Both the position numbers and the translations under genes were made by a program. Source: Oscillospiraceae bacterium (lineage in GTDB: Bacteria > Bacillota > Clostridia > Oscillospirales > Acutalibacteraceae). From it: 56,969 nucleotides of DNA. The notes under the pieces are model-generated. The model searched no databases, had not been told where the DNA came from, and saw nothing but the letters and a program-made list of their open reading frames with translations. The DNA lies in assembly GCA_015065785.1 (NCBI GenBank), contig SVPR01000014.1:1-56969 (forward strand), written 5' to 3'. Within the stretch, counting starts at the first letter, position 1, and each line of letters starts with the position of its first letter. This document shows, piece after piece, positions 41,269-50,370 of this stretch.

Positions 41269-44200
41269 ATGCTGAGAAAATTTGATTTATCTGCATACAA
41301 AAAAGTATATGATAAAAGTCCTGTTGCCTTTGCAATTCTTGATTTGGTTAAGAATGATGCAGGGGAGCCTTATGATTTCTTGTATGAATATGCAAATCAG
41401 GCTATGGCAGATATCGACGGAATTAAAGTGTCTGATATAATAGGAAAAAGATATTCTGCTATTTATAAAAAATATCCACCTCAAACAACTATAAAAAACA
41501 TCTCAGCAGTTGCTTATAATGGTGGTGCCGGTACCTCGCAGGAATATTGGAATGAGGTAGGGCTTAGTGTATCTATGCAATATTCGTTTATCAGCGAGGG
41601 CTGTGTTTCTGTCAGTGTTATTGGTATGTCAAATGTTGAGCAAATCAAAAACCAGAACGAGCAGTTTGTTAACAGAATTCCCGGTGGTATTGTTATAATC
41701 GAGGTTACCGATACAATCCACTTTTTCCATTGTAATGATTGGTATCACACCACTTTAGGCTACACAAAGGAAGAATTTGCGTTACTTCAGGAAAATGATG
41801 AAACAGCAGGAATTCATCCCGATGATATTCATATTTTAAAGGATAGTATAGAAGACTGTTTTTATGGTAAGGATAGGGACACTCTTACATTCAGAGTAGC
41901 ACAAAAAAATGGTACATATAAATATCTTTGCCTTAATACCACTGTTGTGGGTAAAACTCAGGATAAGCTCACACTTTATGGTATGTACACTGATGTTGAT
42001 AAGCATATTCGTCTTACCAATAAATTGGCGTATGTCAATGCCGAAATGGACAATATGATTGCATCAATTCCAGGTGGTATTTCTAAATATGTTTTAACTG
42101 AAGAGGGTACATTAAAGCGTCTTTACAGCTCACCCGGTATGGCAGAACTCGTTGGTAAAACACAAGAAGAATATGAACGGGATTTTGACAAGGACTGGAA
42201 AGAAAATATTTATTACGCAGACTTTCCTATTGTTCAGAAAAAGATAGTTGAATGTATAAAAACATTAAAATCGACTGAGTTTACTTACAGACTTATTCAT
42301 AAGGATGGTAGTCTGGTCTGGGTTACTGCGTTAGTTCGTGTCATTGGTGAAAAAGACGGCAGACCATTAGCCCACGCAGTATTTCACGCTATGGCAAAGA
42401 GCGAGATTCTTTATCAGACACTTCTCGATAATATTGATACGGTTACAATTGTCCGTGATATGTCAAGTGATGAAATTCTTTATGCTAACAGAGCTGCAGG
42501 TTTATTTTTAGACGATAACGAAAAGCATCTTATTGGCAGAAATTGTCACGAAGCAATGAAAGAAAAGCTCATTGACTTTGATGCTATTGAGAATAAATTA
42601 AAAAACGATAAAACCGAAGAATTAATTATCGGAGATAAATGCTATAACATTACTGCAGAAACACTTGTCTGGAACGGCAGAGATTCTATTGCGTGCTTCT
42701 TTACAGACATCACTGATTCCTGGAAAGCACGACAAGAGCTTCAGGATGATAAGGATAAGCTTGATGAAATTATCAGCAAAATTCCTTTGGGTATTGTTGT
42801 GTTTAAGCTCGACAAAGATGATGTTATTTATGTCGAGCTTTGTAATGATACAATCTGTGATTTGATTAAGATAGATAAAGATGTAATAAAATACGGTGAA
42901 TACAAAGACCTTTCTTTACCATTTGATTTTTATAAGGAAGATATTCCTGCGATTTTAAATGCATTTGAAATCGCAAAAGGACAGTCAACACCAATTTTCT
43001 TTGATTTCAGAATTGTTGATAAGGACGGCAAAATTTCCTGGTTTACAACCAACTTCCAGAGCGTTCCGCAAGAAGATGGCTCTTTCATAATTTACGCAGG
43101 GTTTACTGATATTACGCCTCAGAAGGATTTGGAAGAAAAGCTGGTTCTTAATGCAAAGGAGCTTAAAGAATCAGTTATGAAGCTTCAGGAGAATAAAGAG
43201 CGTCTTAATGCTGTTTCGCGTCGTGCAGAGCTTTTCTATTGGGAAATTGAGCTTGAAAGCGGTGATGTTACTGCATCATTTGCGAGTGAAAATTCACCGA
43301 GCCTTAATTTCAATAACGACGGCTTTGCGACCGATTTCGTAATTTCTGAAGACCTGGAATATTTTACACTTATGACAAGTCTTGCTACCTCCGGTGAGGA
43401 AGAGCATGTAACCTTTGACATTCGTGTAGGTGAAAATGTCGAGAAATCAGAGTGGTATAGAATTACTTATGATGTTATTCGTGGTGATGTAGGTAACGCT
43501 GTAAGTTTATTGGGACTTGCACAGAATGTAAATGAATTGAAGCTTGAACAAAGGCATCTTGATGAAGAAATTGAAAACTTAGAAACAGCAACTCAAAGAC
43601 AAGATGTTCTTTCAACAATGAGAATAAATCTTACAGATAACACCGTAGAAAGCTACAGCTCTAAGCCAGAAACAAAACTCAATGTTAATGTTGGTGATAA
43701 ATACACTGATGTTTTAGCAATGATAGCTTCACATGCAGTTTATAAAACTCACAAAGAAGATGTTTTAAAGCAACAATCCTTAGAAAAATTGCTTCTGAGC
43801 TTTGAAAATGGTGAAAAATCTCTTTCATTTGATTACCAGATTGAAACTACTGATAATACAACCTGCTGGGTGAATAGTGCTATTCGCCTTTACAGACACC
43901 CTGTAACTAAAAAAGTGATGTGCTTTATGTATTGCTATGATATAAATGATATTCACATTACAAGAGAAATCATTAACAAGGTTGTTGAGGATGGCTATGA
44001 GCATATCAATGTTATAAATGTCAAAAGCAGAAAAATCGAGTTTTCTATTGGTGACGGTAAAGCTACACGGTATATGAAAACAGGAGATGTTTTTGACCGT
44101 TCATTGATGGAGGTTTTTGCAAAGATTGGCTCATTGGAGGCTGCCGAAAGTAATTTTGACAACTGTTGCCTTTCAAGTGTTATTTACGAGCTTGAAGAGA

Positions 44201-45528
44201 AAGATGAGTTTGCATATCCTTTCAACATAAATATTAACGAGAAAAGAGAGCGCAAGCTGTTTACTTTCTCCTGGTTTGATGAAGCAAAAACTAAGATTCT
44301 TTTGTTGATTACTGATATTACAGATATTTATCAACAGGAAATAAAGCGTTCAGAGGAGCTTGCAAAAGCACTTGAAACTGCCGTTTTAGCTAACAAATCA
44401 AAAACAGATTTCTTATCACGAATGAGCCACGAAATCCGTACACCGATGAATGCTATTCTCGGTATGTCACGACTCGGTGAAGATGTGGCAAAGGACGATG
44501 ATGTTGTTTCATACTTTAAAGATATTAACGCTTCGGGTAACTATCTTTTAGGTCTCATAAATGATATTCTCGATATGAGCCGTATCGAGCAGGGCAAGAT
44601 GGATATTTATAATAAATATGAGGATAAAGACGAAATTGTCCGCTCGGTAGAGGTTGTTATTAAGCCATTGGCTGAAACGAAAAATATTGAGTTTAATATT
44701 ATCAGAAGTGGCGAAATACCTCAATGGGTGTATTTAGATAAGCTTCGTACACAACAGGTTTATGTCAACATTCTTAACAATGCAGTAAAATTCACTGAGT
44801 CTGGTGGCAAGGTGGATTGGGAAATTAAAAGTGAACAGCTCAGCAATAATACTGTTAAGATTGTTTCAAGAATTTCTGACACCGGGTGTGGTATGAGTGA
44901 GAGCTTCTTAGAGCGTGTTTTTGAGCCGTTTGCACAAGAAAAAAACAGTCTTGTAAATGCTCGTCAGGGTACAGGCTTAGGTCTTGCTATTGCAAAAAAT
45001 ATTGTTGAAAAAATGGGCGGTACTATTTCTGTTGAGAGTACTATTGGTATTGGAACAACATTTACAATAGAATTCATAAGAAATTGTAAGCAGGTGAATG
45101 ATAAGCAAAATCTTGCGCAGGAAGCAGATGATGCTAAAAACATTCTCAAAGGCAAAAAGGTACTGCTTTGTGAAGACCATCCGCTTAATACACTTGTTGC
45201 TACAAGGCTTTTAGAAAAGGTTGGTATGGTAGTAGAAACTGCTGAAAATGGTGTTATAGGCGTTGAAAAGTTCTCTGAGTCACCGGAAAATGAATATGCA
45301 GTAGTGCTTATGGATATCAGAATGCCTGTTATGGACGGACTTGAAGCCACAACAAAAATAAGGGCGTTGAACAGACAGGATGCAAAATCTGTGCCGATTA
45401 TTGCAATGACTGCAAATGCCTTTGCAGAAGATAAGGTGCTTTCAAAATCTGCAGGTATGAATGAACATCTTTCAAAGCCTATTGAGCCGAAAATCCTTTA
45501 TAAGACCTTATCTGACTATATTAAATAA
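41269..45528 (+). CDS. Multi-PAS hybrid histidine kinase with receiver domain
   Basis: 1419 residues with no membrane segment or signal peptide, so it senses from the cytoplasm. About seven or eight PAS-like domains fill residues 1-1000 (for example IPGGIVIIEV, IASIPGGISKYV, IPLGIVVFKLD). A HisKA domain follows with H1054 in FLSRMSHEIRTPMNAILG, then HATPase boxes NILNNAVKFTESGG, SDTGCGM and GTGLGLAIAKNIV, and a C-terminal receiver with D1349 in VVLMDIRMPVMDG. Such hybrids need an HPt protein to pass phosphate on; one is encoded at 48406. TAGGTG precedes the ATG. Confidence 0.93.
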   Translation: MLRKFDLSAYKKVYDKSPVAFAILDLVKNDAGEPYDFLYEYANQAMADIDGIKVSDIIGKRYSAIYKKYPPQTTIKNISAVAYNGGAGTSQEYWNEVGLSVSMQYSFISEGCVSVSVIGMSNVEQIKNQNEQFVNRIPGGIVIIEVTDTIHFFHCNDWYHTTLGYTKEEFALLQENDETAGIHPDDIHILKDSIEDCFYGKDRDTLTFRVAQKNGTYKYLCLNTTVVGKTQDKLTLYGMYTDVDKHIRLTNKLAYVNAEMDNMIASIPGGISKYVLTEEGTLKRLYSSPGMAELVGKTQEEYERDFDKDWKENIYYADFPIVQKKIVECIKTLKSTEFTYRLIHKDGSLVWVTALVRVIGEKDGRPLAHAVFHAMAKSEILYQTLLDNIDTVTIVRDMSSDEILYANRAAGLFLDDNEKHLIGRNCHEAMKEKLIDFDAIENKLKNDKTEELIIGDKCYNITAETLVWNGRDSIACFFTDITDSWKARQELQDDKDKLDEIISKIPLGIVVFKLDKDDVIYVELCNDTICDLIKIDKDVIKYGEYKDLSLPFDFYKEDIPAILNAFEIAKGQSTPIFFDFRIVDKDGKISWFTTNFQSVPQEDGSFIIYAGFTDITPQKDLEEKLVLNAKELKESVMKLQENKERLNAVSRRAELFYWEIELESGDVTASFASENSPSLNFNNDGFATDFVISEDLEYFTLMTSLATSGEEEHVTFDIRVGENVEKSEWYRITYDVIRGDVGNAVSLLGLAQNVNELKLEQRHLDEEIENLETATQRQDVLSTMRINLTDNTVESYSSKPETKLNVNVGDKYTDVLAMIASHAVYKTHKEDVLKQQSLEKLLLSFENGEKSLSFDYQIETTDNTTCWVNSAIRLYRHPVTKKVMCFMYCYDINDIHITREIINKVVEDGYEHINVINVKSRKIEFSIGDGKATRYMKTGDVFDRSLMEVFAKIGSLEAAESNFDNCCLSSVIYELEEKDEFAYPFNININEKRERKLFTFSWFDEAKTKILLLITDITDIYQQEIKRSEELAKALETAVLANKSKTDFLSRMSHEIRTPMNAILGMSRLGEDVAKDDDVVSYFKDINASGNYLLGLINDILDMSRIEQGKMDIYNKYEDKDEIVRSVEVVIKPLAETKNIEFNIIRSGEIPQWVYLDKLRTQQVYVNILNNAVKFTESGGKVDWEIKSEQLSNNTVKIVSRISDTGCGMSESFLERVFEPFAQEKNSLVNARQGTGLGLAIAKNIVEKMGGTISVESTIGIGTTFTIEFIRNCKQVNDKQNLAQEADDAKNILKGKKVLLCEDHPLNTLVATRLLEKVGMVVETAENGVIGVEKFSESPENEYAVVLMDIRMPVMDGLEATTKIRALNRQDAKSVPIIAMTANAFAEDKVLSKSAGMNEHLSKPIEPKILYKTLSDYIK

Positions 45529-45534
45529 AGATAT

Positions 45535-45580
45535 AAAATATCGTGTGAGCAAAATAAGTATTGTTCACACGATATTTTCT
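45535..45580 (+). terminator. Terminator after the hybrid kinase gene
   Basis: AAAATATCGTGTGA pairs with TCACACGATATTTT around a 16-nt loop, then CTTTATT. Confidence 0.75.
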
Positions 45581-45693
45581 TTATTAAAATTATATTTTAG
45601 AAAAATAATTACGAATATTGACAGAAAAACGGGTTGTTTTTTGTTAATTTATACTATTTTTACGAACAAACAACAGTTTTTTTGTGCTTTTTC

Positions 45694-45721
45694 TTGCAAT
45701 TTCACATAAAGGTGTTATAAT
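45694..45721 (+). promoter_or_regulatory. Promoter of the REC/EAL/REC gene
   Basis: TTGCAA at 45694-45699, 16-bp spacer, perfect TATAAT at 45716-45721. Confidence 0.65.
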
Positions 45722-45774
45722 GTTATTATAAGAAAATTGCGTCATTATGTCGTGATAAATTAGGGGGCTTTTTT

Positions 45775-48339
45775 GTGTCTAATAAAGATGTAGTCCTCGT
45801 TATTGATGACGATAGGGTTGACAGAGAAATATTAAAAGCTATTCTCTCTAATGACTACTATGTTGTCGAAGCGAAGGACGGACAAGAAGGTTTTGATTTT
45901 CTTGCAAGACATGAGCAGGAAATTAAATGCGTTATTGTTGACATTTATATGCCTGTGTTGGATGGTTACGGATTTTTAAGAAAAATCAATGAAAGTGGTT
46001 TGAAAATTCCGGTAATTGTTACAACCAGCGACTCAGGCGAAGATACTCAGGTAAGGGTATTAGCAGATGGTGCTTGGGATTTTATCGTAAAGCCATATAA
46101 TGCTGATATTGTAAAACTCAGAGTTCAAAATGCTATTATGCGTACTGAATTTTTTGCATTCCAGAAATTAAAGTACATAGCAGAATACGACCAGCTTACA
46201 GGTATTTATAATAAGGATAAATTCTTGAAGAAAACAAGGATTATGCTTGACAATAACCCTGGTAAAAAGTTTGCATTTGTTCGTTTTGATATTGACCGAT
46301 TCCAACTTGTTAATTCATTCTACGGCGCAAACGAAGGCGACAGGCTTATTAAATATCTTGCACTGGGTCTTGAGAATCTGGCAAATCAAAGGCAGAACTT
46401 CTCTTACGGCAGAATTGAAGCTGAGGTTTTCGCTTGTTGCGGTGAGTATGAAACAGAAGAGGAAGTTTTTGAGCTTATTGAAAGACATATTGAAATAATC
46501 AAAGGCTATAACAGAAACTTTGACATTGTACCTAATTTTGGCGTGTATTTCCTTGATGACTTAACATTATCCCCCAATGTTATGCTTGACAGGGCAACAC
46601 TTGCAGCAAAGACCTGCAAAGGCAACTATATTGATACTGTTGGTGTGTTTAAGACTGAGATGAGTGTCAGACTCGAAAAAGAACAGGAAGTTGTCAACGA
46701 AATGGTACAAGCTCTTAACGAAGAGCAATTTATTGTTTATTTGCAACCTAAATATTCTCTTGAAACAAATGCACCTGCAGGAGCAGAGGCACTTGTAAGA
46801 TGGATGCATCCTGAAAAGGGCATGATTTCACCAGGAATTTTTATTCCTGTGTTTGAAAAGAATGGTTTTATTGAAAGATTAGACCATTATGTATGGGAAG
46901 TCATTTGTAAATATTTAAGAAAATGGATTGATGAGGGTCTTAAGCCAAATCCGATTTCTGTAAATATTTCACGAGTTGACTTATATAACCCTGGAATTGT
47001 GGACTTTATTATTGGTCTTGTTGACAAATATAATGTTCCTCACGAGTTGTTCCAGTTAGAGCTTACCGAAACAGCTTATATGGACAACCCTCAGGTTATG
47101 AAGCAGGTTGTTTCAGGTCTTAAGGAGAACGGCTTTACAGTAATGATGGATGACTTCGGAAGTGGTTATTCTTCACTCAGTATTCTTAAAGAGGTTGAAG
47201 TTGACGTTCTTAAGATTGATATGCGCTTCTTCGACAGTAGTGGTAATGACGGCAGAAGTGAAAATATTATTGCTTCAGTTGTCCGTATGGCTAAATGGCT
47301 TGGTATGCCTGCTGTTGCAGAGGGCGTTGAAAAAGCAGAGCAGGTTAACTTCTTAGGTAGCGTTGGCTGTGAATATGTTCAGGGCTTCTATTTTGCAAGA
47401 CCTATGCCAATTGATGAATACGAAAAGCTTGCTAAAGAAAACAAGGAAAAGATTGTTTCAAAAATTGTAGATACAACAGGTGTTCTCACAATGGATAAAT
47501 TGTGGTCTTCTGCACCTGAGATGGAAATCCTTTTCTCAAATTCTGCACAGGCGAGTGCAATTTGTGAATTCGATGGCAGTAAGTTTACATACCTCAGAAC
47601 AAACAACGCTTATAAAGATTTGTTTGGTGCTGATGGCGTTTCAGAGGGTAATCCGTTAGATTATATTTTCTATGAATATAAAAATGATGTTCTCGATGCA
47701 TTTAATAACGGCGTTGAAAATGATGAAATTATTGAGTGCCAATATAAGCGTCGCGTTCAACAGGGAAAAGCTCTTTGGGTTTCTATGAAGCTTCAGTTTA
47801 TTGGAAGAATAGGTGGCGAAAAGTCAATTTTCATTGCAAATCTTTCTGATATTACAGTTCAGAAGGATGTTGAAACTGAGCTTAAGAAATTAAAGAAGGT
47901 TATGAATGGCGGTAAGAATAAGCCTAAAAAGCTTATTGTTGTTGATGATTCAGAGCTTAGCAGCAGAATAATAAAAGATATTTTTGATAGCAGCTATGAA
48001 GTAATTCTTGCTAAAAATGGTTTAGATGGTCTTAATCTCTTGAAAGAATTCAAAAATGAAGTAGCAGTTGTTTTACTTGATATGGTTATGCCTGTTATGG
48101 ATGGCAGAGAATTCCTCAAGCTAAAGAATGAGGATGAAGAGACTGTTGATATTCCGGTAATTGTTATCTCAAGCGAAAGCGACGAGGGACTTCAGGTTGA
48201 TATGCTTCAGATGGGTGTTAATGACTATATTACAAAGCCGTTTGTTGCAGAGATTATTGAGCGTCGTGTTAAGAATGTTATTGAGTACAATGAACGCTTC
48301 AGAAAAATGGTTAAAGAATATCAGAATATGTCAAAATAA
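45775..48339 (+). CDS. Receiver-GGDEF(degenerate)-EAL-PAS-receiver protein, probable c-di-GMP phosphodiesterase
   Basis: 854 residues. Receiver 1 (about 1-125) has D56 in VIVDIYMPVLDG. The GGDEF domain (about 135-290) has IEAEVF where GGDEF is expected, so it should not make c-di-GMP. The EAL domain (about 305-560) keeps its catalytic set: EALVR (E338), NISR, ELTETAY, MDDFGSGYSSL, LKIDM, AEGVE. A PAS-like region follows (about 590-715), then receiver 2 (about 722-850) with LLDMVMPVMDG. GTG start after TAGGGGG. Its two receivers make it a candidate branch in the phosphorelay next to spo0A. Confidence 0.92.
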   Translation: MSNKDVVLVIDDDRVDREILKAILSNDYYVVEAKDGQEGFDFLARHEQEIKCVIVDIYMPVLDGYGFLRKINESGLKIPVIVTTSDSGEDTQVRVLADGAWDFIVKPYNADIVKLRVQNAIMRTEFFAFQKLKYIAEYDQLTGIYNKDKFLKKTRIMLDNNPGKKFAFVRFDIDRFQLVNSFYGANEGDRLIKYLALGLENLANQRQNFSYGRIEAEVFACCGEYETEEEVFELIERHIEIIKGYNRNFDIVPNFGVYFLDDLTLSPNVMLDRATLAAKTCKGNYIDTVGVFKTEMSVRLEKEQEVVNEMVQALNEEQFIVYLQPKYSLETNAPAGAEALVRWMHPEKGMISPGIFIPVFEKNGFIERLDHYVWEVICKYLRKWIDEGLKPNPISVNISRVDLYNPGIVDFIIGLVDKYNVPHELFQLELTETAYMDNPQVMKQVVSGLKENGFTVMMDDFGSGYSSLSILKEVEVDVLKIDMRFFDSSGNDGRSENIIASVVRMAKWLGMPAVAEGVEKAEQVNFLGSVGCEYVQGFYFARPMPIDEYEKLAKENKEKIVSKIVDTTGVLTMDKLWSSAPEMEILFSNSAQASAICEFDGSKFTYLRTNNAYKDLFGADGVSEGNPLDYIFYEYKNDVLDAFNNGVENDEIIECQYKRRVQQGKALWVSMKLQFIGRIGGEKSIFIANLSDITVQKDVETELKKLKKVMNGGKNKPKKLIVVDDSELSSRIIKDIFDSSYEVILAKNGLDGLNLLKEFKNEVAVVLLDMVMPVMDGREFLKLKNEDEETVDIPVIVISSESDEGLQVDMLQMGVNDYITKPFVAEIIERRVKNVIEYNERFRKMVKEYQNMSK

Positions 48340-48345
48340 AAAACG

Positions 48346-48377
48346 GAGCCGGGCTTTATAAATATAAGGTTCGGCTC
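48346..48377 (+). other. Hairpin between the REC/EAL and HPt genes
   Basis: GAGCCG and CGGCTC enclose an inner CTT/AAG pairing. No T run follows, so it looks like an mRNA stability or partial-stop element rather than a full terminator. Confidence 0.45.
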
Positions 48378-48405
48378 AGATAGCGAACTTGTGGGAAGGG
48401 AAATT

Positions 48406-48753
48406 ATGAATAGAGAAATATTGATGTCAGTAGGAATTGCTTATGACGAAGCGATTGGTAGATTTACGGGTGCTACGGAATTATTTGAAAAATTCCTTAA
48501 AGAAATGGCTATTATGAGGGTTATTGAGCCTTTGCAGAAAGCATTGACTGAAGGTAAGACAGATGAAGCATTTGCAATAGCACATACTTTAAAGGGGAAT
48601 TTTGGAAATATGAGCGCAAAAACCTTGTATGAAAAGATTACACCTCTCGTAGATGAGCTTAAAAACGGTAATTTAATCGAAGCTCAGAAATGCTATATAG
48701 AGTTAGAAAAAGAGTACGATATTGTTACTGATGGAATTAAGAGAGCAATGTAA
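48406..48753 (+). CDS. Histidine phosphotransfer (HPt) protein
   Basis: A 115-residue all-helical single-domain protein. H60 in AIAHTLKGNFGNMSA is the phosphorylated His, with the family's Lys-Gly two residues on. It would shuttle phosphate from the kinase's receiver (D1349) to other receivers such as Spo0A D54 or the REC/EAL protein. AAGGGA precedes the ATG at 48406; the GTG at 48391 is too far upstream. It follows the REC/EAL gene by 66 bp and ends at a long terminator. Confidence 0.92.
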   Translation: MNREILMSVGIAYDEAIGRFTGATELFEKFLKEMAIMRVIEPLQKALTEGKTDEAFAIAHTLKGNFGNMSAKTLYEKITPLVDELKNGNLIEAQKCYIELEKEYDIVTDGIKRAM

Positions 48754-48763
48754 ACAAAATAAA

Positions 48764-48810
48764 TGTAACGAAACGGGTGATAGGTTGCTACTATCACCCG
48801 TTTCGTTACA
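48764..48810 (+). terminator. Long hairpin after the HPt gene
   Basis: A 20-bp perfect stem (48764-48783 with 48791-48810) closes a 7-nt GTTGCTA loop. Confidence 0.85.
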
Positions 48811-48817
48811 AAATTTA

Positions 48818-48856
48818 AAGGGGATGTAAAAAACTTAGCGTTTTTTACATCCCCTT
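48818..48856 (-). terminator. Terminator of the secreted-paralogue operon
   Basis: AAGGGGATGTAAAAAAC pairs with its complement around TTAGC. It is 10 nt after the stop at 48867 on the minus strand and shares its core with the hairpin at 1167-1208. Confidence 0.82.
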
Positions 48857-48866
48857 GTATTAAGTT

Positions 48867-49517
48867 TTATCTTTTTATAGCACCAAAGATAAGGTCAAGA
48901 AGAAGGTCGATATATACCATAAGATCACGGAGGAACTGATATTCTGCAAATTCAATATCGTAACCGGCTGAACCATCAATTTCTCTTTTGATTTCGTGGT
49001 TACAAATTAAGCAGAAGTTTGATTCTGTGCTGTCTCTGAGGAATGAAGCATCATCGTTAGGAGTCCAAGCAGTATCATCATAACTGTGCTCTTCCATTGT
49101 GTCTGGAATAACATCACCGCAACCTGCACATTTTGTACCGTGCTTTGTGCTACCAAGACTGGTATTTTCTTCGTATTTGTGATTAACTGTTACAGGTACA
49201 CTTTCAACTAAAACATTGTCAAGATAAACATCAACAGCGGTAGTATCTGCTGTAATTTTCTTTGAGAGATTTACTGAAAATGAAAAGCGGTAAGTAGCTG
49301 ATGAATAATAAACGGTTTCAACAACTGAACCGGTTGAATTGGTAACAGTAACGGTAATACCTGATGGGTCGAATCTTTCGTAATCGTAATACTCTGTCTG
49401 ATAAGGACCTTGAGAAAGAGTGAATGTGTAAGGATCTGCAGCAAGAGAAATTACAGAAAATACTGAAAGAAGCATTACAACAGAAAGAACTGTTGCTAAT
49501 AATCTTTTAGTTTTCAT
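48867..49517 (-). CDS. Secreted two-CxxC protein, paralogue 2
   Basis: 216 residues. A Sec signal peptide (KTKRLLATVLSVVMLLSVF, cut near SLAA-D) is followed by a beta-rich domain (YTFTLSQGPYQTEYYDYERF, SGITVTV), then KHGTKCAGCGDVIPD, AWTPNDDASFL and CLICNHEI. The two CxxC pairs could bind zinc outside the cell. The last 30 residues are hydrophobic/amphipathic (RDLMVYIDLLLDLIFGAI). It shares design and motifs with the gene just upstream. No LPXTG motif; function unknown. Confidence 0.78.
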   Translation of the reverse strand: MKTKRLLATVLSVVMLLSVFSVISLAADPYTFTLSQGPYQTEYYDYERFDPSGITVTVTNSTGSVVETVYYSSATYRFSFSVNLSKKITADTTAVDVYLDNVLVESVPVTVNHKYEENTSLGSTKHGTKCAGCGDVIPDTMEEHSYDDTAWTPNDDASFLRDSTESNFCLICNHEIKREIDGSAGYDIEFAEYQFLRDLMVYIDLLLDLIFGAIKR

Positions 49518-49537
49518 AAATTCTAACCTCCGCTAAA

Positions 49538-50158
49538 TTAAATTAAAGCGAATGCCTGAACAATCATAGATACAAGTGAAAGAAGAGAAATAAGAATTTC
49601 TGAACTTGCAAAGATTGTAGTGTATGTAGCAGTTCCCTCTATATAACGAGAAACTTTATCGCCACAAACTGAGCAAGTACCTGTTTCTGTTTCAGAAGTG
49701 AGAAGACCTGCATCGCCATTTGGCACCCAGAAAGGAACAGAGTGTTCTTCGTTTTTACAAATAACACCGCATCCCTCACAGATTTGACCATGAGTATGGT
49801 GGTTAACAGGTGTGATTTCGCCACCGTGGTGAGAAACATTAATGGCGATAAAACCACAAGACTGACCTTTGTAGAAAACTTCAACTTCTGACATATAAAT
49901 AGTGAGCTGTTGTTCTAACTCAACACTGAAAGTGAAGTATTGGTAATCTGTTTCGTAAGAAACTTGTTTTGAACCGTCACTTAAAACAAGACCGTTAGGA
50001 GCAAAAGTCTCAGCGTCTGTATAAGCGAGTTTTGATGGTTGGTAATAGATTGTGAAAGGTGAAGTTGGAACTTCATCTTCCGCAGCTGCTACAACAGTCA
50101 TAGAAACAGCAAGAAGTGCTATTGCCATAACGAGAGCAAGAATTTTACGAGTTTTCAT
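49538..50158 (-). CDS. Secreted two-CxxC protein, paralogue 1
   Basis: 206 residues: signal peptide (KTRKILALVMAIALLAVSM, cut near VAAAE), beta-rich domain (FTIYYQPSKLAYTDAETF, APNGLVLSDG), HTHGQICEGCGVIC, WVPNGDAGLL, CSVCGDKVSRYIEG and a hydrophobic C-terminal helix (ILISLLSLVSMIVQAFAL). It matches paralogue 2 in order and spacing, although overall identity looks low, so the duplication is old. Both are cotranscribed from the promoter at 50195-50223, 20 bp apart. Unknown function. Confidence 0.78.
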   Translation of the reverse strand: MKTRKILALVMAIALLAVSMTVVAAAEDEVPTSPFTIYYQPSKLAYTDAETFAPNGLVLSDGSKQVSYETDYQYFTFSVELEQQLTIYMSEVEVFYKGQSCGFIAINVSHHGGEITPVNHHTHGQICEGCGVICKNEEHSVPFWVPNGDAGLLTSETETGTCSVCGDKVSRYIEGTATYTTIFASSEILISLLSLVSMIVQAFALI

Positions 50159-50194
50159 AACAATTCCTCCAAAATGTTATTTTTTTACTACTGC

Positions 50195-50223
50195 ATTATA
50201 ACACACTTTTTTCAAAATGTAAA
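50195..50223 (-). promoter_or_regulatory. Promoter of the secreted-paralogue operon
   Basis: TTTACA at 50223-50218, 17-bp spacer, perfect TATAAT at 50200-50195. Confidence 0.72.
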
Positions 50224-50298
50224 TACACAAAATAAAGTATATTTATTGTACTATTTCACTAAATATGCGATTTTGCCCCCAAAACCCCTGTTTTTCGG

Positions 50299-50327
50299 TT
50301 GACTTGGGTCAAAATCGGATATATAAT
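50299..50327 (+). promoter_or_regulatory. Promoter of nrdG
   Basis: TTGACT at 50299-50304, 17-bp spacer, perfect TATAAT at 50322-50327. The -35 starts a small palindrome TTGAC-TTGG-GTCAA. Confidence 0.7.
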
Positions 50328-50370
50328 TGAATAAATTTTAACAAAAATCAAACAAAAGAGGTGGAAAAAT

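Noticed and set aside
41103-41300. 65-residue minus-strand frame beside spo0A
   Set aside because: It runs through the spo0A terminator and the kinase 5' region; no start signal or protein-like composition.
44964-45350. 128-residue Ser-rich open frame antisense to the hybrid kinase
   Set aside because: Lies over the HATPase/receiver region, which has unmistakable motifs; no ribosome site.
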